A stretch of 45,790 nucleotides of DNA from Chloroflexota bacterium (GTDB taxonomy: Bacteria > Chloroflexota > Ktedonobacteria > Ktedonobacterales > Ktedonobacteraceae), in contig CADDYT010000040.1 of NCBI GenBank assembly GCA_902810755.1, positions 1-45,790 on the forward strand, read 5' to 3'. Made by a program: the position numbers and the translations under genes. The notes under the pieces were generated by a model that had not been told where the DNA came from, did no database searches, and worked only from the letters and a program-made list of their open reading frames with translations. This document shows positions 32,876-42,137 of this stretch, piece after piece. Position 1 is the first letter of the stretch. Every line of letters begins with the position of its first letter.

Positions 32876-32904
32876 AATATACGCGCATTATGGCGATTTG
32901 TCAA
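32876..32904 (-). promoter_or_regulatory. Promoter of the metG leader
   Basis: On the minus strand TTGACA (32904-32899), a 17-nt spacer and TATATT (32881-32876), a near-consensus promoter. It is followed after about 70 nt by the leader ORF. The end of a deleted insertion sequence lies 18 nt upstream of the -35. Confidence 0.8.
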
Positions 32905-32922
32905 GTTTCACAGCCTGGCATT

Positions 32923-33409
32923 AGATAATTGGAGATAACTGGGAGGAGGTGATAAATTAGAAGGGAAGTTCTCATAGAGGAGGAAGAAGATGGCATGGCA
33001 TCGACACGACAAACTTGCAGGCGTTTGGTCCGCCCTGGCACATTGAGGATGATGGCTTTCGGGAACTCAAAGAGGGCGGGGGGCTCGAGAAGCAGCGGCG
33101 GGGACGCGATTTTGCGGCGGCGCTGGGGCGCACAACTTTGACCTGTTTGGCCTTCAATACGGCGCAAGTCTATCGTTTGCAGGCGGGAGAGCGGCTGGCT
33201 TCGGTGGCCATTCGTCGGCTGCGCCGACAGCGGCAGCGCAAACTGGGCTCTGCTTCGGCGCTCCTCTCTGTCGCTGGCTGCTATGGCGTTTTCTCTTGAG
33301 AGGAGGTCCTCGACCTGCCTGGTGCTGCCCCGCGGGAGAGTCTGCGGCCTGCCTTAGCCAGGCCGTCTTCTCCTGACGCTCCCGCCTGATTCCTTGTCTC
33401 CAATTATCT
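32923..33409 (+). mobile_element. Internally deleted insertion sequence (about 487 bp)
   Basis: Perfect 13-bp terminal inverted repeats AGATAATTGGAGA (32923-32935) and TCTCCAATTATCT (33397-33409) bound the element. Inside are a transposase start (GGAGGAAGAAG before ATG 32990) and, in another frame, a transposase C-terminus. It is a non-autonomous, MITE-like remnant that a related intact element might still move. I could not define a target-site duplication. Confidence 0.75.
32990..33299 (+). pseudogene. Transposase remnant inside the deleted insertion sequence
   Basis: The ATG at 32990 opens a short frame (starts MAWHRHDKL) that stops after 18 codons. From 33015 another frame gives a DDE-transposase C-terminus: WHIEDDGFRELKEG, with the Glu and Lys/Arg pattern of IS4-like enzymes, then ALGRTTLTCLAFNTAQVYR. 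The central catalytic part is missing, so a deletion joined the two ends out of frame. Confidence 0.7.
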
Positions 33410-33658
33410 GGGAAAAAGGACTGCCTGTCTATTCCATCTTTGTGAAGTTTGCCTTCGCTTTTGCTGGCACTGCGTGCGCTTACGCAGAGGCCGTTTCCTT
33501 ATCTGGAAACAGGTAGCGGCCATTTCTCGTGCGCTGAATCCGTGTTTAATCACTCAATACGGCTTCCTGTAGCCTCACGTTGTGACCCGCTCGCCCAATA
33601 TGGGCGACATGATATTCCACAGATGCCGACACAGGCAAGGAGATACCCTTAGTGGCCA
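33410..33658. other. Intergenic region between the IS remnant and the PBP gene end
   Basis: I see no gene in these 249 nt. A small palindrome, CGCCCAATATGGGCG, is near 33592-33606 and could lie in the 3' end of the penicillin-binding protein transcript. No clear T-run follows it. Confidence 0.35.
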
Positions 33659-36574
33659 TCACGGCGTCCCATTGTTATTGCCAGGCCCTTTCGTGTTCCC
33701 ATTGCCATTCCCATTTGTAGCGGGCGGCAGGCCAGTCTGCTGCGGGACATCGGTAGTGAGCATCCAGTCATAGGTACCGCTACCCATAAGGCCGGTAACG
33801 GACGAGGTTGACTGTTGCACTACACCGGCTGGCTGAGGAAATGTATTATCTTTGAAATGGAAGTTGAAGTAGGGAGCATTCAGGCCGGGGTCGTGCCGTC
33901 CCATGACATGCTCCATTACATCGTGCCAGATGGGAGCGGCGCCGGTGATACCAACAACATTCCCTTTAAAGAACTCTCCATCGGCATTCCCGGACCAGAC
34001 GCCAACCACCACATCGGGCGTATACCCGATTGTCCAGTTATCCTGGAAATTATCCGTTGTACCCGTCTTAGCCGCGACCTGGTGAATCTGCCCATCAACG
34101 GCCTGCCAGTCCCACATGGAGAGAACATGATCGTTCTCAAACTCAAGCGCACGAGACTGCTCATCATCGAGAATAGAAGTCATCAAGAAGGCAAGTTGGG
34201 GGCTAATGACCGGGAAGCTCGGCGGGTGGGTTGTATCGTAATGGTAGATATGGTGTCCATAATTATCCCAGATATCCAGAATGCCGACGGGCGGGATACG
34301 TCTGCCCTGGTTGGCGAAGACCTGGTAGGCTCCAACCATCTGGATCAGGGGAATGCCAGCCGTGCCGAGGGCCATCGAAGGGCCAAAGACTTGAGCAATA
34401 GTATTGTGGGTGTGGTGAATCTGATTGTATTGAGCGACATCGTCATCGATGGCGGTAATGCCGAAGCGGCGGGCCATGTTCACCACGTTATCCATACCGG
34501 CATACTCAAAGGCCTTGATTGCCGGCACGTTGAATGAGTTTTGCAGATCAAGGCGAATAGTAGAACTCATATTGTGGTAGGTTGCGCCGTAATCAGTCGG
34601 ATGATACGTTGAAGCCTGAAGGTTGCCATTGGGGTCCTGGTACCCATTAATGGGGAAGTATGTAAGCCTATCCGGCACTACCAGACCGGGATACCAGCCC
34701 ATATCGAAGGCGGTGGTGTAGACAACGGGTTTGAACGATGAACCGGGCTGACGGGGGGCAAGGGCCGCGTTCACATTCCCGGCGACCTGCGGTGAAGTAT
34801 CATTGAAGTTGGCGCTACCGTCCATAGCCAGGATTTCGCCCGTCTTTGCGTTCATCACCACGACAGCGGAGTCTTTGACATTATGGAGAGTAGCGAGAGG
34901 GCCATTATCACCGACAAAAGGCTGGTATTCTGGCTCATAAAGGTGGCGATACACCGCATGTTCGACATAGGCTTCCAGGTTGGAGTCGATGGTGGTGCGG
35001 ATGTTGAAGCCACCGGCGACGAAGGCCTGGACGCCTTTCTGCGGGTCGCCGCCGCCGAGGGCGGTTTCCAGTTGCTGGATGACCCAGTAAACGAAGTGCG
35101 GGTCTTTGATGTTGTGCTGGTAGGGTTTGAAGGGCATTTTTGCGGTGAGCGCCTCGGCCTGCTGGATGATAGCAGGGGTGATTGGCCCCAGGCCCTGCAC
35201 CTGCATGCCCATAGCCAGCATCTGGTTCAGTACGTAGTCCTGGCGCGCCAGGGCGTTTTGCTTGTTGGTCGGGCTGATGGTGGGGTCGTAGCCAGGCGGG
35301 TTCTGCGGCATGCCGGCCAGCAGCGAAGCGCGGGCCAGCGCCAGCAGGGGATCATACTGCCCTTTGCTGTTGTAGCCCAGGTAGTAAATAGCGGGAATGC
35401 AGTTGAAATTTTTATCGCAGCGCGGCTGCAAGCCGAAGAAATCGCGGGCTGCGGCCTCGACGCCGATATCCTGCGCGCCGAAGGGGGCAATGTTGAAATA
35501 CATTTCCAGAATTTTCCACTTCGGGTACTGCTGCGTCATGCCGATGGCCAGCGCCGCTTCGGGAATTTTACGGCTGAGCGAGACATCCGTGTCGTGGGTC
35601 ATGTTTTTGACGACCTGCTGCGTGATGGTGCTGCCGCCGCTTTGCACGGAGCCGGACGAGGCGTATTCGGTGGCGGCGCGCAGGATACCCTGCGGGTCGA
35701 TGCCGGAGTTGGTCCAGAAGGTGTGGTCTTCGGCGGCGATCATCGCGTCCTGCATGACCTGTGGAATGTATTTGTAGGTAACAGGTGTGCTGCGCCCACC
35801 GGCGGCGTAGGCTTCATAGAGCAGGACGCTGTTGCGATCATAGATGCGCGTGGTCTGCTCGGTCTGCTGGTTTGCCAGCCCCTGCAGGCGCGGCAACTGG
35901 CTCTGATAGTAGCCATAGGCGTAGGCGCTGCCCGATGAGAGCGAGACGACGAGCAGAAGGCAAAAGGCGATCAGGATACCTACGGCAATCTTCTTCGCGT
36001 TGGGTTGGCTGCGCTGCCAGCGAGCGCGGCGATGCTTCATGCGCATGGCAATGCGTACAGTACGCGAACGCTTCCAGGGTTTTGCCCTCGTCGGCTGCTC
36101 AGGCATTGAAGGATGATAGATCACCAGCGGCTCCGGCACGGGAGGCGGCGCCTGGCGAACCGCCATGATCTTGCCCGACCAGCTGCGCACCATCTGCATG
36201 GTACTGGCGAAAAATCCCTGCGGCCTCGGTGGGGAAGGATAGCCCTGCGAGGGCGGCCAGCCACGCGGCGAGAGTTCGGCGGGCGGCTGCACAGGTGCCT
36301 GGAGCGGTGACATGGGCTGTAGTGGCGATTGCTGCGCGGGAACCGAGGAGTACGGGGGAGGTAATCCCTGAGAAGCTGGCGTCGAGGGCGGCACATACTG
36401 CTGCATGCCATGCTGAGATTGTTGCTGGCGGTAGTCCCGCAGCAGGCTGCCTGAGCGTGCATGTCCGTTATTGCCAGGCGCGTAGCCGTTCCCATTGCCA
36501 TAACCGTTAGCAGGAGAGCCATCCGGCCCGTAGGGTTGTTGATTCCAGGTATTGTTATCCATACTCTCCGTCAT
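33659..36574 (-). CDS. Class A penicillin-binding protein (transglycosylase/transpeptidase)
   Basis: This 971-residue enzyme makes and cross-links peptidoglycan. A cytoplasmic N-terminal region of about 190 residues is rich in Asn, Gly, Pro and Gln. A TM helix follows (195-218), then a GT51 glycosyltransferase domain (AAEDHTFWTNSGIDPQG with catalytic Glu, GGSTITQQVVKN) and a transpeptidase domain (PGSSFKP with the active Ser, later AAKTGTTDNF). The C-terminus is again Asn/Gly-rich. The N-terminal tail is much longer than usual. The start could be 36574 or the ATG four codons on. It is divergent from the metallopeptidase gene. Confidence 0.92.
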   Translation of the reverse strand: MTESMDNNTWNQQPYGPDGSPANGYGNGNGYAPGNNGHARSGSLLRDYRQQQSQHGMQQYVPPSTPASQGLPPPYSSVPAQQSPLQPMSPLQAPVQPPAELSPRGWPPSQGYPSPPRPQGFFASTMQMVRSWSGKIMAVRQAPPPVPEPLVIYHPSMPEQPTRAKPWKRSRTVRIAMRMKHRRARWQRSQPNAKKIAVGILIAFCLLLVVSLSSGSAYAYGYYQSQLPRLQGLANQQTEQTTRIYDRNSVLLYEAYAAGGRSTPVTYKYIPQVMQDAMIAAEDHTFWTNSGIDPQGILRAATEYASSGSVQSGGSTITQQVVKNMTHDTDVSLSRKIPEAALAIGMTQQYPKWKILEMYFNIAPFGAQDIGVEAAARDFFGLQPRCDKNFNCIPAIYYLGYNSKGQYDPLLALARASLLAGMPQNPPGYDPTISPTNKQNALARQDYVLNQMLAMGMQVQGLGPITPAIIQQAEALTAKMPFKPYQHNIKDPHFVYWVIQQLETALGGGDPQKGVQAFVAGGFNIRTTIDSNLEAYVEHAVYRHLYEPEYQPFVGDNGPLATLHNVKDSAVVVMNAKTGEILAMDGSANFNDTSPQVAGNVNAALAPRQPGSSFKPVVYTTAFDMGWYPGLVVPDRLTYFPINGYQDPNGNLQASTYHPTDYGATYHNMSSTIRLDLQNSFNVPAIKAFEYAGMDNVVNMARRFGITAIDDDVAQYNQIHHTHNTIAQVFGPSMALGTAGIPLIQMVGAYQVFANQGRRIPPVGILDIWDNYGHHIYHYDTTHPPSFPVISPQLAFLMTSILDDEQSRALEFENDHVLSMWDWQAVDGQIHQVAAKTGTTDNFQDNWTIGYTPDVVVGVWSGNADGEFFKGNVVGITGAAPIWHDVMEHVMGRHDPGLNAPYFNFHFKDNTFPQPAGVVQQSTSSVTGLMGSGTYDWMLTTDVPQQTGLPPATNGNGNGNTKGPGNNNGTP

Positions 36575-36920
36575 CCTTCATAACATCAGGAGCCACGCGG
36601 TTCCCTCTCTGTCTGGCATCAAATGACGCTGCTATAGTGTTCTTCTTTCAGAAAGAACGAGCGAATTTGCCAGTTTGCGTTCTCCGGGAAAAGGTGGAGC
36701 CGTTGCGACCACTTCCCAACACCCCGCTATCCGCTTTACTGTTCGGCTCATTTCTTCTCAACGGATGAGAGAAGCGGCATTAACAGGGTAGCCTTTTTCG
36801 GCCACCGCACCGCGCCCCACTAGCCAACTTGTCTATTGTTTATCGAAACATTTGAAGATGCTTGCTAAGTCATGTACAATAGGGGCATAATCTGGATAAG
36901 CTCAAGGGAGGGGTCATCGC
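36575..36920. other. Divergent intergenic region between PBP and metallopeptidase genes
   Basis: These 346 nt hold the promoter for the plus-strand gene at 36852-36880. A palindromic stretch with TTCTT/AAGAA arms near 36640-36660 (GTTCTTCTTTCAGAAAGAAC) lies on the side of the PBP gene and may be an operator. I found no clear minus-strand -35/-10 pair. Confidence 0.4.
36852..36880 (+). promoter_or_regulatory. Predicted promoter of the metallopeptidase-dprA unit
   Basis: TTGAAG (36852-36857), a 17-nt spacer and TACAAT (36875-36880), about 40 nt before the start codon at 36921. Confidence 0.65.
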
Positions 36921-38552
36921 ATGTTCGCGCGCCGCGCCCGGATATCACTATTGCGTTTGCTGTGCTGGCTGCTTGTCGCCATGTTCGCGCCTGTCGTTTT
37001 CTCTATGCCAGCATTTGCAGCCTCATCTACCGCTCATGCTATCACGATCACGTCGGAGACGGATACGGTCCATTTTCCGCAATCAATTGATTTTCAGATG
37101 AGCGCGCAGGATAGCAGCGCCATCATCAACAAGGCCATCATCTACATTCAATATGGGCCTGACAGCACAGGAACATCGGCCCAGCATGTGGTATCGATCA
37201 TGCCGGGACATACCATTTCTGCTACCTGGGTGGAGAAGACGACCGGCGACAACTTTGTGCCGCCCGGCACCCCCGTCTCCTATTCCTGGGTTCTCTCCGA
37301 TAGCGCGGGCTATTCTTTCACGGGCAGCCAGCAGCAATTCCACACGGTCGATACGCGCTTCCCCTGGCAGCATCTGAGCAGCGGCAAGTTGCAGGTTAAC
37401 TGGTATAACCGATCGCTGGATTTCGGGCAAGCTGTTCTCAGGCAGGCCAGCGGCGATATCACGCGCATCGGCCACACACTTGGCGGCGGCTTGAAGCACT
37501 CCATCAACCTGTGGGTGTACCAGACCGATGAGGATTTCCACGGCTCGCTCTCGCCCAATACCTACGAATGGGTCGGCGGCATCGCCATGCCCTCACTCTA
37601 TGAGGCCGAGATCGTCGTCATGGATAGCGGCGATCTAACGCTGGTACGCGACATGCCCCACGAATTAACCCATCTCGTCTTTCATCAGTTGATCGGCAAC
37701 GGGGAGAGCGTACCCACATGGTTCGATGAGGGGTTGGCCGTCTACAACCAGCAGTACCACGAGTCGGCCATGAACAGTACGCTGCAAGACGCGCTCAAGA
37801 CCCAATCGCTGCTGCCCCTCAATTCCATTTCACTCAGTTTCCCCGCTAATGGCGACCAGGCATATCTGGCCTATGCGGAAAGCTGGAACCTGATCAACTA
37901 CATGTACAGCACCTTCGGGCAACCGAAAATGGCGAAGCTTATTCAGGAGATGAGCAATCCGAGCAACGACTTCGATACCGATCTGAAACTGTCAATCGGC
38001 ATGGACCAGGATCATCTGGAGAACCAGTGGCATCTGTACCTGCACCAGCCGCCAACGCTGCCACCCGATGAACTGACGCCGACGCCTCAGCCAACGGCGC
38101 CACCTCATCCCGTGCAGGTCACCATTAATGACAACAGTTCCCCTCTGCTCATCTTCGCCGGTGTCCTGCTGATCCTGATTCCGCTCCTCGCCATCGCCTT
38201 CATCTTCATCTATCAGAGGCGCAGCCGACAAAAGGCGCTGGCGGTGCAGGCAGCGGAGCAAATCATTATGGCAAACCGGCAGCAGGCCTCGCCATCATCA
38301 TCCTGGCCGATTTCTCTCCCCGCGCACCTGCCTTCTGGCCCACCACACCAGCCGCCTTTCGGCCCGCCATACATGCCGCCACAACAGTGGCCCGACTATC
38401 CAGAATTTCGTGGAAACGCGAACAATAGCAATGGCTATATGAATGGAAACGGCAACAGTTATAATGGGCAGGCTCCCATACAGCAGTCTCCCTACGTGCC
38501 GGGGCAGGAGTATCAGGGGCAGCAGCCGCGCAGGCAGGCTCCGCAGGAATAA
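36921..38552 (+). CDS. Membrane-anchored HELTH zinc metallopeptidase (peptidase MA-like)
   Basis: This 543-residue protein has a signal peptide (1 to about 33, ending PAFA), a beta-rich N-terminal domain and a gluzincin catalytic core. The zinc site is HELTH (His247, Glu248, His251), with the third ligand Glu270 in TWFDEGLAVY. A Pro-rich linker leads to a C-terminal TM (408-431) and a cytoplasmic tail rich in Pro, Gln, Asn and Gly. It probably works on the outer face of the membrane on surface proteins; the substrate is unknown. The start has GGGAGGGG 8 nt upstream. dprA follows 18 nt later. Confidence 0.83.
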   Translation: MFARRARISLLRLLCWLLVAMFAPVVFSMPAFAASSTAHAITITSETDTVHFPQSIDFQMSAQDSSAIINKAIIYIQYGPDSTGTSAQHVVSIMPGHTISATWVEKTTGDNFVPPGTPVSYSWVLSDSAGYSFTGSQQQFHTVDTRFPWQHLSSGKLQVNWYNRSLDFGQAVLRQASGDITRIGHTLGGGLKHSINLWVYQTDEDFHGSLSPNTYEWVGGIAMPSLYEAEIVVMDSGDLTLVRDMPHELTHLVFHQLIGNGESVPTWFDEGLAVYNQQYHESAMNSTLQDALKTQSLLPLNSISLSFPANGDQAYLAYAESWNLINYMYSTFGQPKMAKLIQEMSNPSNDFDTDLKLSIGMDQDHLENQWHLYLHQPPTLPPDELTPTPQPTAPPHPVQVTINDNSSPLLIFAGVLLILIPLLAIAFIFIYQRRSRQKALAVQAAEQIIMANRQQASPSSSWPISLPAHLPSGPPHQPPFGPPYMPPQQWPDYPEFRGNANNSNGYMNGNGNSYNGQAPIQQSPYVPGQEYQGQQPRRQAPQE

Positions 38553-38570
38553 ATAAAGGGAGTATATTCC

Positions 38571-39713
38571 ATGACCGTCTTCGACTCGTCTGCGCGCTAT
38601 TATCCATCTGGCGCGCTGCCGCTGGACGATCTGGCATACTGGATCGCCTTCAGCCGCGTGCTGGGCATCGGGCCGAAACGCTTCAAGCAGTTGCTGGCCT
38701 TCTTTCAGGATGATGTCGTAGCAGCCTGGAATGCCGATAGCGCGACTCTGGCGCAGGCCGGGATCGACCAGAGAACGATAGACAGCTTTCTCAGGCAGCG
38801 CAAAGATATCGTGCCACAACGCGAACTGGAACGTCTGGAGAAGCTGCGCGCTACGGTGATTACCTGGAAAGATAAGAACTATCCCCCACTGCTCAAAGCG
38901 ATTGATTACGCGCCGCCCGTGTTGTACGTGGCGGGCAGGCTGACCGAGGCCGATCAGTTCTCCATCGCCATCGTGGGGACGCGCAACGCGAGCCAGTACG
39001 GGCGGCAGGTGACAGAGCAATTTGCCAGGGAACTGGCCGCGCACAATGTGACCATCGTCAGCGGGCTGGCGCTGGGCATCGACACCATCGCCCACAAAGC
39101 CGCGCTGGATGCTGGTGGCCGCACGCTGGCCGTCATGGCCTGTGGCCTGGATATCATCTACCCGGCGGATAACCACCGTCTGGCAAAGCGCATTGTGGAG
39201 TCCGGGCAGGGCGCGCTCATCACCGAGTTTCCGCTGGGCGTGAAGCCAGAGAGCCGTTATTTCCCGACGCGCAACCGCATCATCTCCGGCCTCTCGCTGG
39301 GCGTTCTCGTCACGGAAGCGCCGGAGAAAAGCGGCGCGCTCATCACCGTCAAATTTGCCCTCGAGCAGGGGCGCGATGTCTTCGCCGTGCCGGGCAATAT
39401 CTTCTCCACGAAAAGCACAGGCGTCAACAAAATCATCCAGGACGGGGCGCGACCGGTGATGGGCGTCAGCGATATCCTCACCGACCTCAACCTCTTCATG
39501 ATTCCGCAGCAGATCGAGATGCAGGCCATACTGCCCGATAACGACGAAGAGCGCGCCCTCCTCGCCCTCCTCAACCACGAACCCCGCCACATCGACGAAC
39601 TGATCCGCGAATCCGGCCTTCCCACCATGACCGTGACCAGCACATTGACGATGATGGAACTGAAAGGGATGATTAAGCAGGTAGGCAGCATGCAGTTTGT
39701 GGTGGCGAGGTAG
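38571..39713 (+). CDS. dprA: DNA processing protein A (DprA/Smf)
   Basis: This 380-residue protein is the recombination mediator that protects incoming single-stranded DNA and loads RecA in natural transformation. An N-terminal helical domain (AFSRVLGIGPKRFKQLL) precedes the Rossmann core (VGTRNASQYGRQVTEQFA, IVSGLALGIDTIAHKAAL, FPTRNRIISGLS). A C-terminal winged-helix domain follows (HIDELIRESGLPTMTVTSTL). Length is typical. The start has AAAGGGAG upstream. No other competence gene is nearby. Confidence 0.95.
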   Translation: MTVFDSSARYYPSGALPLDDLAYWIAFSRVLGIGPKRFKQLLAFFQDDVVAAWNADSATLAQAGIDQRTIDSFLRQRKDIVPQRELERLEKLRATVITWKDKNYPPLLKAIDYAPPVLYVAGRLTEADQFSIAIVGTRNASQYGRQVTEQFARELAAHNVTIVSGLALGIDTIAHKAALDAGGRTLAVMACGLDIIYPADNHRLAKRIVESGQGALITEFPLGVKPESRYFPTRNRIISGLSLGVLVTEAPEKSGALITVKFALEQGRDVFAVPGNIFSTKSTGVNKIIQDGARPVMGVSDILTDLNLFMIPQQIEMQAILPDNDEERALLALLNHEPRHIDELIRESGLPTMTVTSTLTMMELKGMIKQVGSMQFVVAR

Positions 39714-39758
39714 ACGCAGAGACCAGGCCCTTTCCCGACCCTCCATCCAGGGCTGAGG

Positions 39759-40172
39759 TTATGATGGGCGCGTCAGTCTGCGCACGACGTCGAGCAGGTC
39801 GCGGACGTGGAAGGGTTTGACGATAACCTGCTCGACACCCAGTGACTCGGCATCGGGGCCGCCGGTACCTGCGGTAATGACAACGATCTGGGGCGACGGA
39901 TGAGATGGCTCCCATTGAGAGCGCAGGCGTTCCAGAAAGGCGCGACCATCCATACCGGGCATGGCAAGGTCGAGCAGGATAACGTTGGGATACTTGCCTT
40001 CGCGGGCCGCGTTATCCATCCACGCCAGCGCCTCCTGACCTTCAGCCGCTTCAGCCGACTCGTAGCCATCCAGCTCAAGCGCCCAGGAAACCATATCGCG
40101 AATAGCGGGGTTGTCATCCACCACCAGCACAATTGGCTGATGCCCGTTCAGTTGCTTCTTTCCCTGGTTCAT
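39759..40172 (-). CDS. Single-domain response regulator (receiver)
   Basis: This 137-residue protein is a CheY-like receiver alone. The acidic pair is Asp19-Asp20, the phosphorylation site Asp68 (ILLDLAMPGMDG), the switch residue Thr100 and Lys119 (VIVKPF). With no output domain it must act through a partner protein, such as a kinase or enzyme. No histidine kinase gene is in the window. The start has AGAGGGG upstream. Confidence 0.92.
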   Translation of the reverse strand: MNQGKKQLNGHQPIVLVVDDNPAIRDMVSWALELDGYESAEAAEGQEALAWMDNAAREGKYPNVILLDLAMPGMDGRAFLERLRSQWEPSHPSPQIVVITAGTGGPDAESLGVEQVIVKPFHVRDLLDVVRRLTRPS

Positions 40173-40296
40173 GCTCGATCCCCTCTATTTGCCTCGTCTC
40201 TCCTCACAAGACTCACAGCTTGCTTCCCACCCACTACCATAGCATCATTTGCTCCCGCCTGTATTTCCTGGCTCCGCCCGTTATTGCTCTGCTTCT

Positions 40297-40305
40297 ATTA
40301 TACCA
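40297..40305 (-). promoter_or_regulatory. Extended -10 promoter for the receiver gene
   Basis: On the minus strand TGGTATAAT (40305-40297) is an extended -10 with a perfect TATAAT, about 125 nt upstream of the start codon. The -35 is poor, as is common with extended -10 promoters. Confidence 0.55.
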
Positions 40306-40389
40306 GAACTTTTACCTTTAGAACATTCCTGGCACTATCACCTGCAAGAAGTAGGAAATCCGGGTCAGACAGCCATTCTCCTGCCTTTC

Positions 40390-41205
40390 TCAGGGAGAAT
40401 ACCAGTTGTGCAAAAAGCCGCGCACGGCAAGCAGAAACGCCTCCGGCTGCTCCATGTTGGAGATATGACCGGCGTGTGGAATGACCACCAGTTGCGCGTT
40501 GGGAATCTGCTGCGCGTATGCCCGCGCCACGTCCGGCGGAGTCAGCGCATCCTGCTCGCCCACGATGACCAGCGTTGGCACCTGAATGCCCGCCAGCAAA
40601 TCAGTTGAGTCGAGGCGCAGCGCCATCCCGCGCGAGGCGGCGGCGATGCCCTGTGGCGTGGCCTCGTTAATCATCTGGCGCAAGCGTGTCTCCACCTGCG
40701 GCTCGTGCTGGCGCGTATATTCTGAAATCAAGCGGGGCAACTGCATATTCGCAATGGCCTCCGTTCCCTCCGCCAGCGCGATTTTCGCCACATTCTCACG
40801 ATTCGCTCGCGCCTCCGCTGTGTCGGCGCCGGGGCGCGTATCGGCCAGAATGAGGCCGGAGAGGCGCTGCGGGTATTTGCGCAGGAAGGCAAAGGCCGCA
40901 TAGCCCCCCATGGACAGCCCGCACAGGATAGCCTGACGCATGCCCAGCGTCTCCATCAACTGCGCCACAATATCGGCAAACTCCTCCATCGTTGAGACGG
41001 TGTTGACGATATCGCTTTCGCCAAAGCCCGGCCAGTCCAGCGCCACCAGCCGGAACCGCCCCTGTGTCCCGCCCTCGAGCAGGAGAGAGCGGATATTATC
41101 GTCCCACATATGACGATTCAGCGGGAAGGCATGCAAAAAGATCACCGGCTGTCCCGCCCCATGATCGTCATAGGCTATCTGAAAGTTATTGATCGGCGTT
41201 TTCAC
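40390..41205 (-). CDS. Alpha/beta hydrolase
   Basis: This 271-residue alpha/beta-hydrolase-fold protein has the oxyanion region [12 protein letters not shown], nucleophile Ser98 in GLSMGGY, an acid in GEQDALTPP near 222 and His in [15 protein letters not shown] near 248. It looks like a small esterase or lactonase, with no signal peptide. The GTG at 41205 overlaps the lipA end by 20 nt, so it is co-transcribed with the 2-oxoacid dehydrogenase operon. Its role there is unknown. Confidence 0.85.
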   Translation of the reverse strand: MKTPINNFQIAYDDHGAGQPVIFLHAFPLNRHMWDDNIRSLLLEGGTQGRFRLVALDWPGFGESDIVNTVSTMEEFADIVAQLMETLGMRQAILCGLSMGGYAAFAFLRKYPQRLSGLILADTRPGADTAEARANRENVAKIALAEGTEAIANMQLPRLISEYTRQHEPQVETRLRQMINEATPQGIAAASRGMALRLDSTDLLAGIQVPTLVIVGEQDALTPPDVARAYAQQIPNAQLVVIPHAGHISNMEQPEAFLLAVRGFLHNWYSP

Positions 41206-42076
41206 TACTCATCGCCCCATCCGCTTGCTCGTGCGCGTGATACGAACTGCGCACGAAAGGCCCGGACTCCACGTGACGAAACCCCATCTTCTTGCCCTCG
41301 GTCTTCAGCGCGGCAAACTCCTCCAGCGGCACATAGCGTTGGATCGGCAGATGCTGGAACGACGGGCGCAGGTACTGGCCGATGGTCAGGATATCGACAT
41401 CATGCGCGCGCAGGTCGTGCATGACCTCGATCACCTCATCCCATGTCTCACCCAGCCCAAGCATGAAGCCCGATTTCGTCGGCGCAGTGGGGTTCATCTC
41501 CTTCGCCCACTTCAGCACCTGCAGCGAACGTTTGTAAATCGCCTGGGGACGCACACGCTTATAGAGCCGGGGAATCGTCTCCACATTATGGTTGTAGACA
41601 TCCGGCTTCGCATCCATCACCACCTTGAGCGCGTCATAAACGCCTTTGAAGTCGGGCGTCAGCACCTCCACCTTGCAGTCGGGGTTCAGGCGGCGAATCC
41701 AGCGAATAGTGGCGGCAAAGACTGCCGCGCCACCATCCTTCAACTCGTCGCGGTTGACCGAAGTGACGACCGCGTGACGCAGGCCCATTTTCTGCACAGC
41801 CTCGGCCACGCGCTTCGGTTCTTCCCAGTCCAGCCCCAGCGGGCGGCCCGTCGCGACGGCGCAGAAACCGCAGCTGCGCGTGCAGACGCTGCCCAGAATC
41901 ATGAAGGTGGCCGTTCTGTGACCCCAGCACTCGCCGATATTCGGGCAGCGCGCCTCCTCGCAGACGGTGTGCAACTCCTTATTCCGCATCAACTGCTTCA
42001 GGTTTTCGTAATTTTCCCCCTTCGGAGGGCGGACGCGCAGCCATTCCGGTCGGCGTTCCGGGATCATCGTCGCCAT
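41186..42076 (-). CDS. lipA: Lipoyl synthase
   Basis: This 296-residue radical-SAM enzyme inserts two sulfurs into protein-bound octanoyl groups. The auxiliary cluster Cys are 39, 44 and 50 ([13 protein letters not shown]). The radical-SAM Cys are 65, 69 and 72 (CTRSCGFC). The conserved RSSY is near the C-terminus, as a ligand to the auxiliary cluster. Length is typical. It lies 61 nt after the E2 gene, whose lipoyl domain is a substrate. No lipB or lplA is in the window. Confidence 0.96.
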   Translation of the reverse strand: MATMIPERRPEWLRVRPPKGENYENLKQLMRNKELHTVCEEARCPNIGECWGHRTATFMILGSVCTRSCGFCAVATGRPLGLDWEEPKRVAEAVQKMGLRHAVVTSVNRDELKDGGAAVFAATIRWIRRLNPDCKVEVLTPDFKGVYDALKVVMDAKPDVYNHNVETIPRLYKRVRPQAIYKRSLQVLKWAKEMNPTAPTKSGFMLGLGETWDEVIEVMHDLRAHDVDILTIGQYLRPSFQHLPIQRYVPLEEFAALKTEGKKMGFRHVESGPFVRSSYHAHEQADGAMSSENADQ

Positions 42077-42137
42077 AGGTTTTTCCTTGCTCTATCGCAA
42101 CCAGGGCGGAGGCCAGCTCCGACCCTACTCATCCGCA

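Noticed and set aside
33659..36574. PBP glycosyltransferase motif EDHTFWTN with Asn for His, as a sign of inactivity
   Set aside because: The catalytic Glu and the GGSTITQQ motif are intact. This Asn variant is, as far as I recall, usual in PBPs of actinobacteria and Chloroflexota.
38298..39746. 482-residue minus-strand ORF
   Set aside because: It is antisense to dprA and the metallopeptidase end, with no recognisable motif and a His/Arg/Gly-rich composition.
29455..39765. Similar strings (CCCTTTCC-GACC) near 29470 and 39725
   Set aside because: The match is short and broken by many differences. It may be a decayed repeat, but the evidence is too thin to call.
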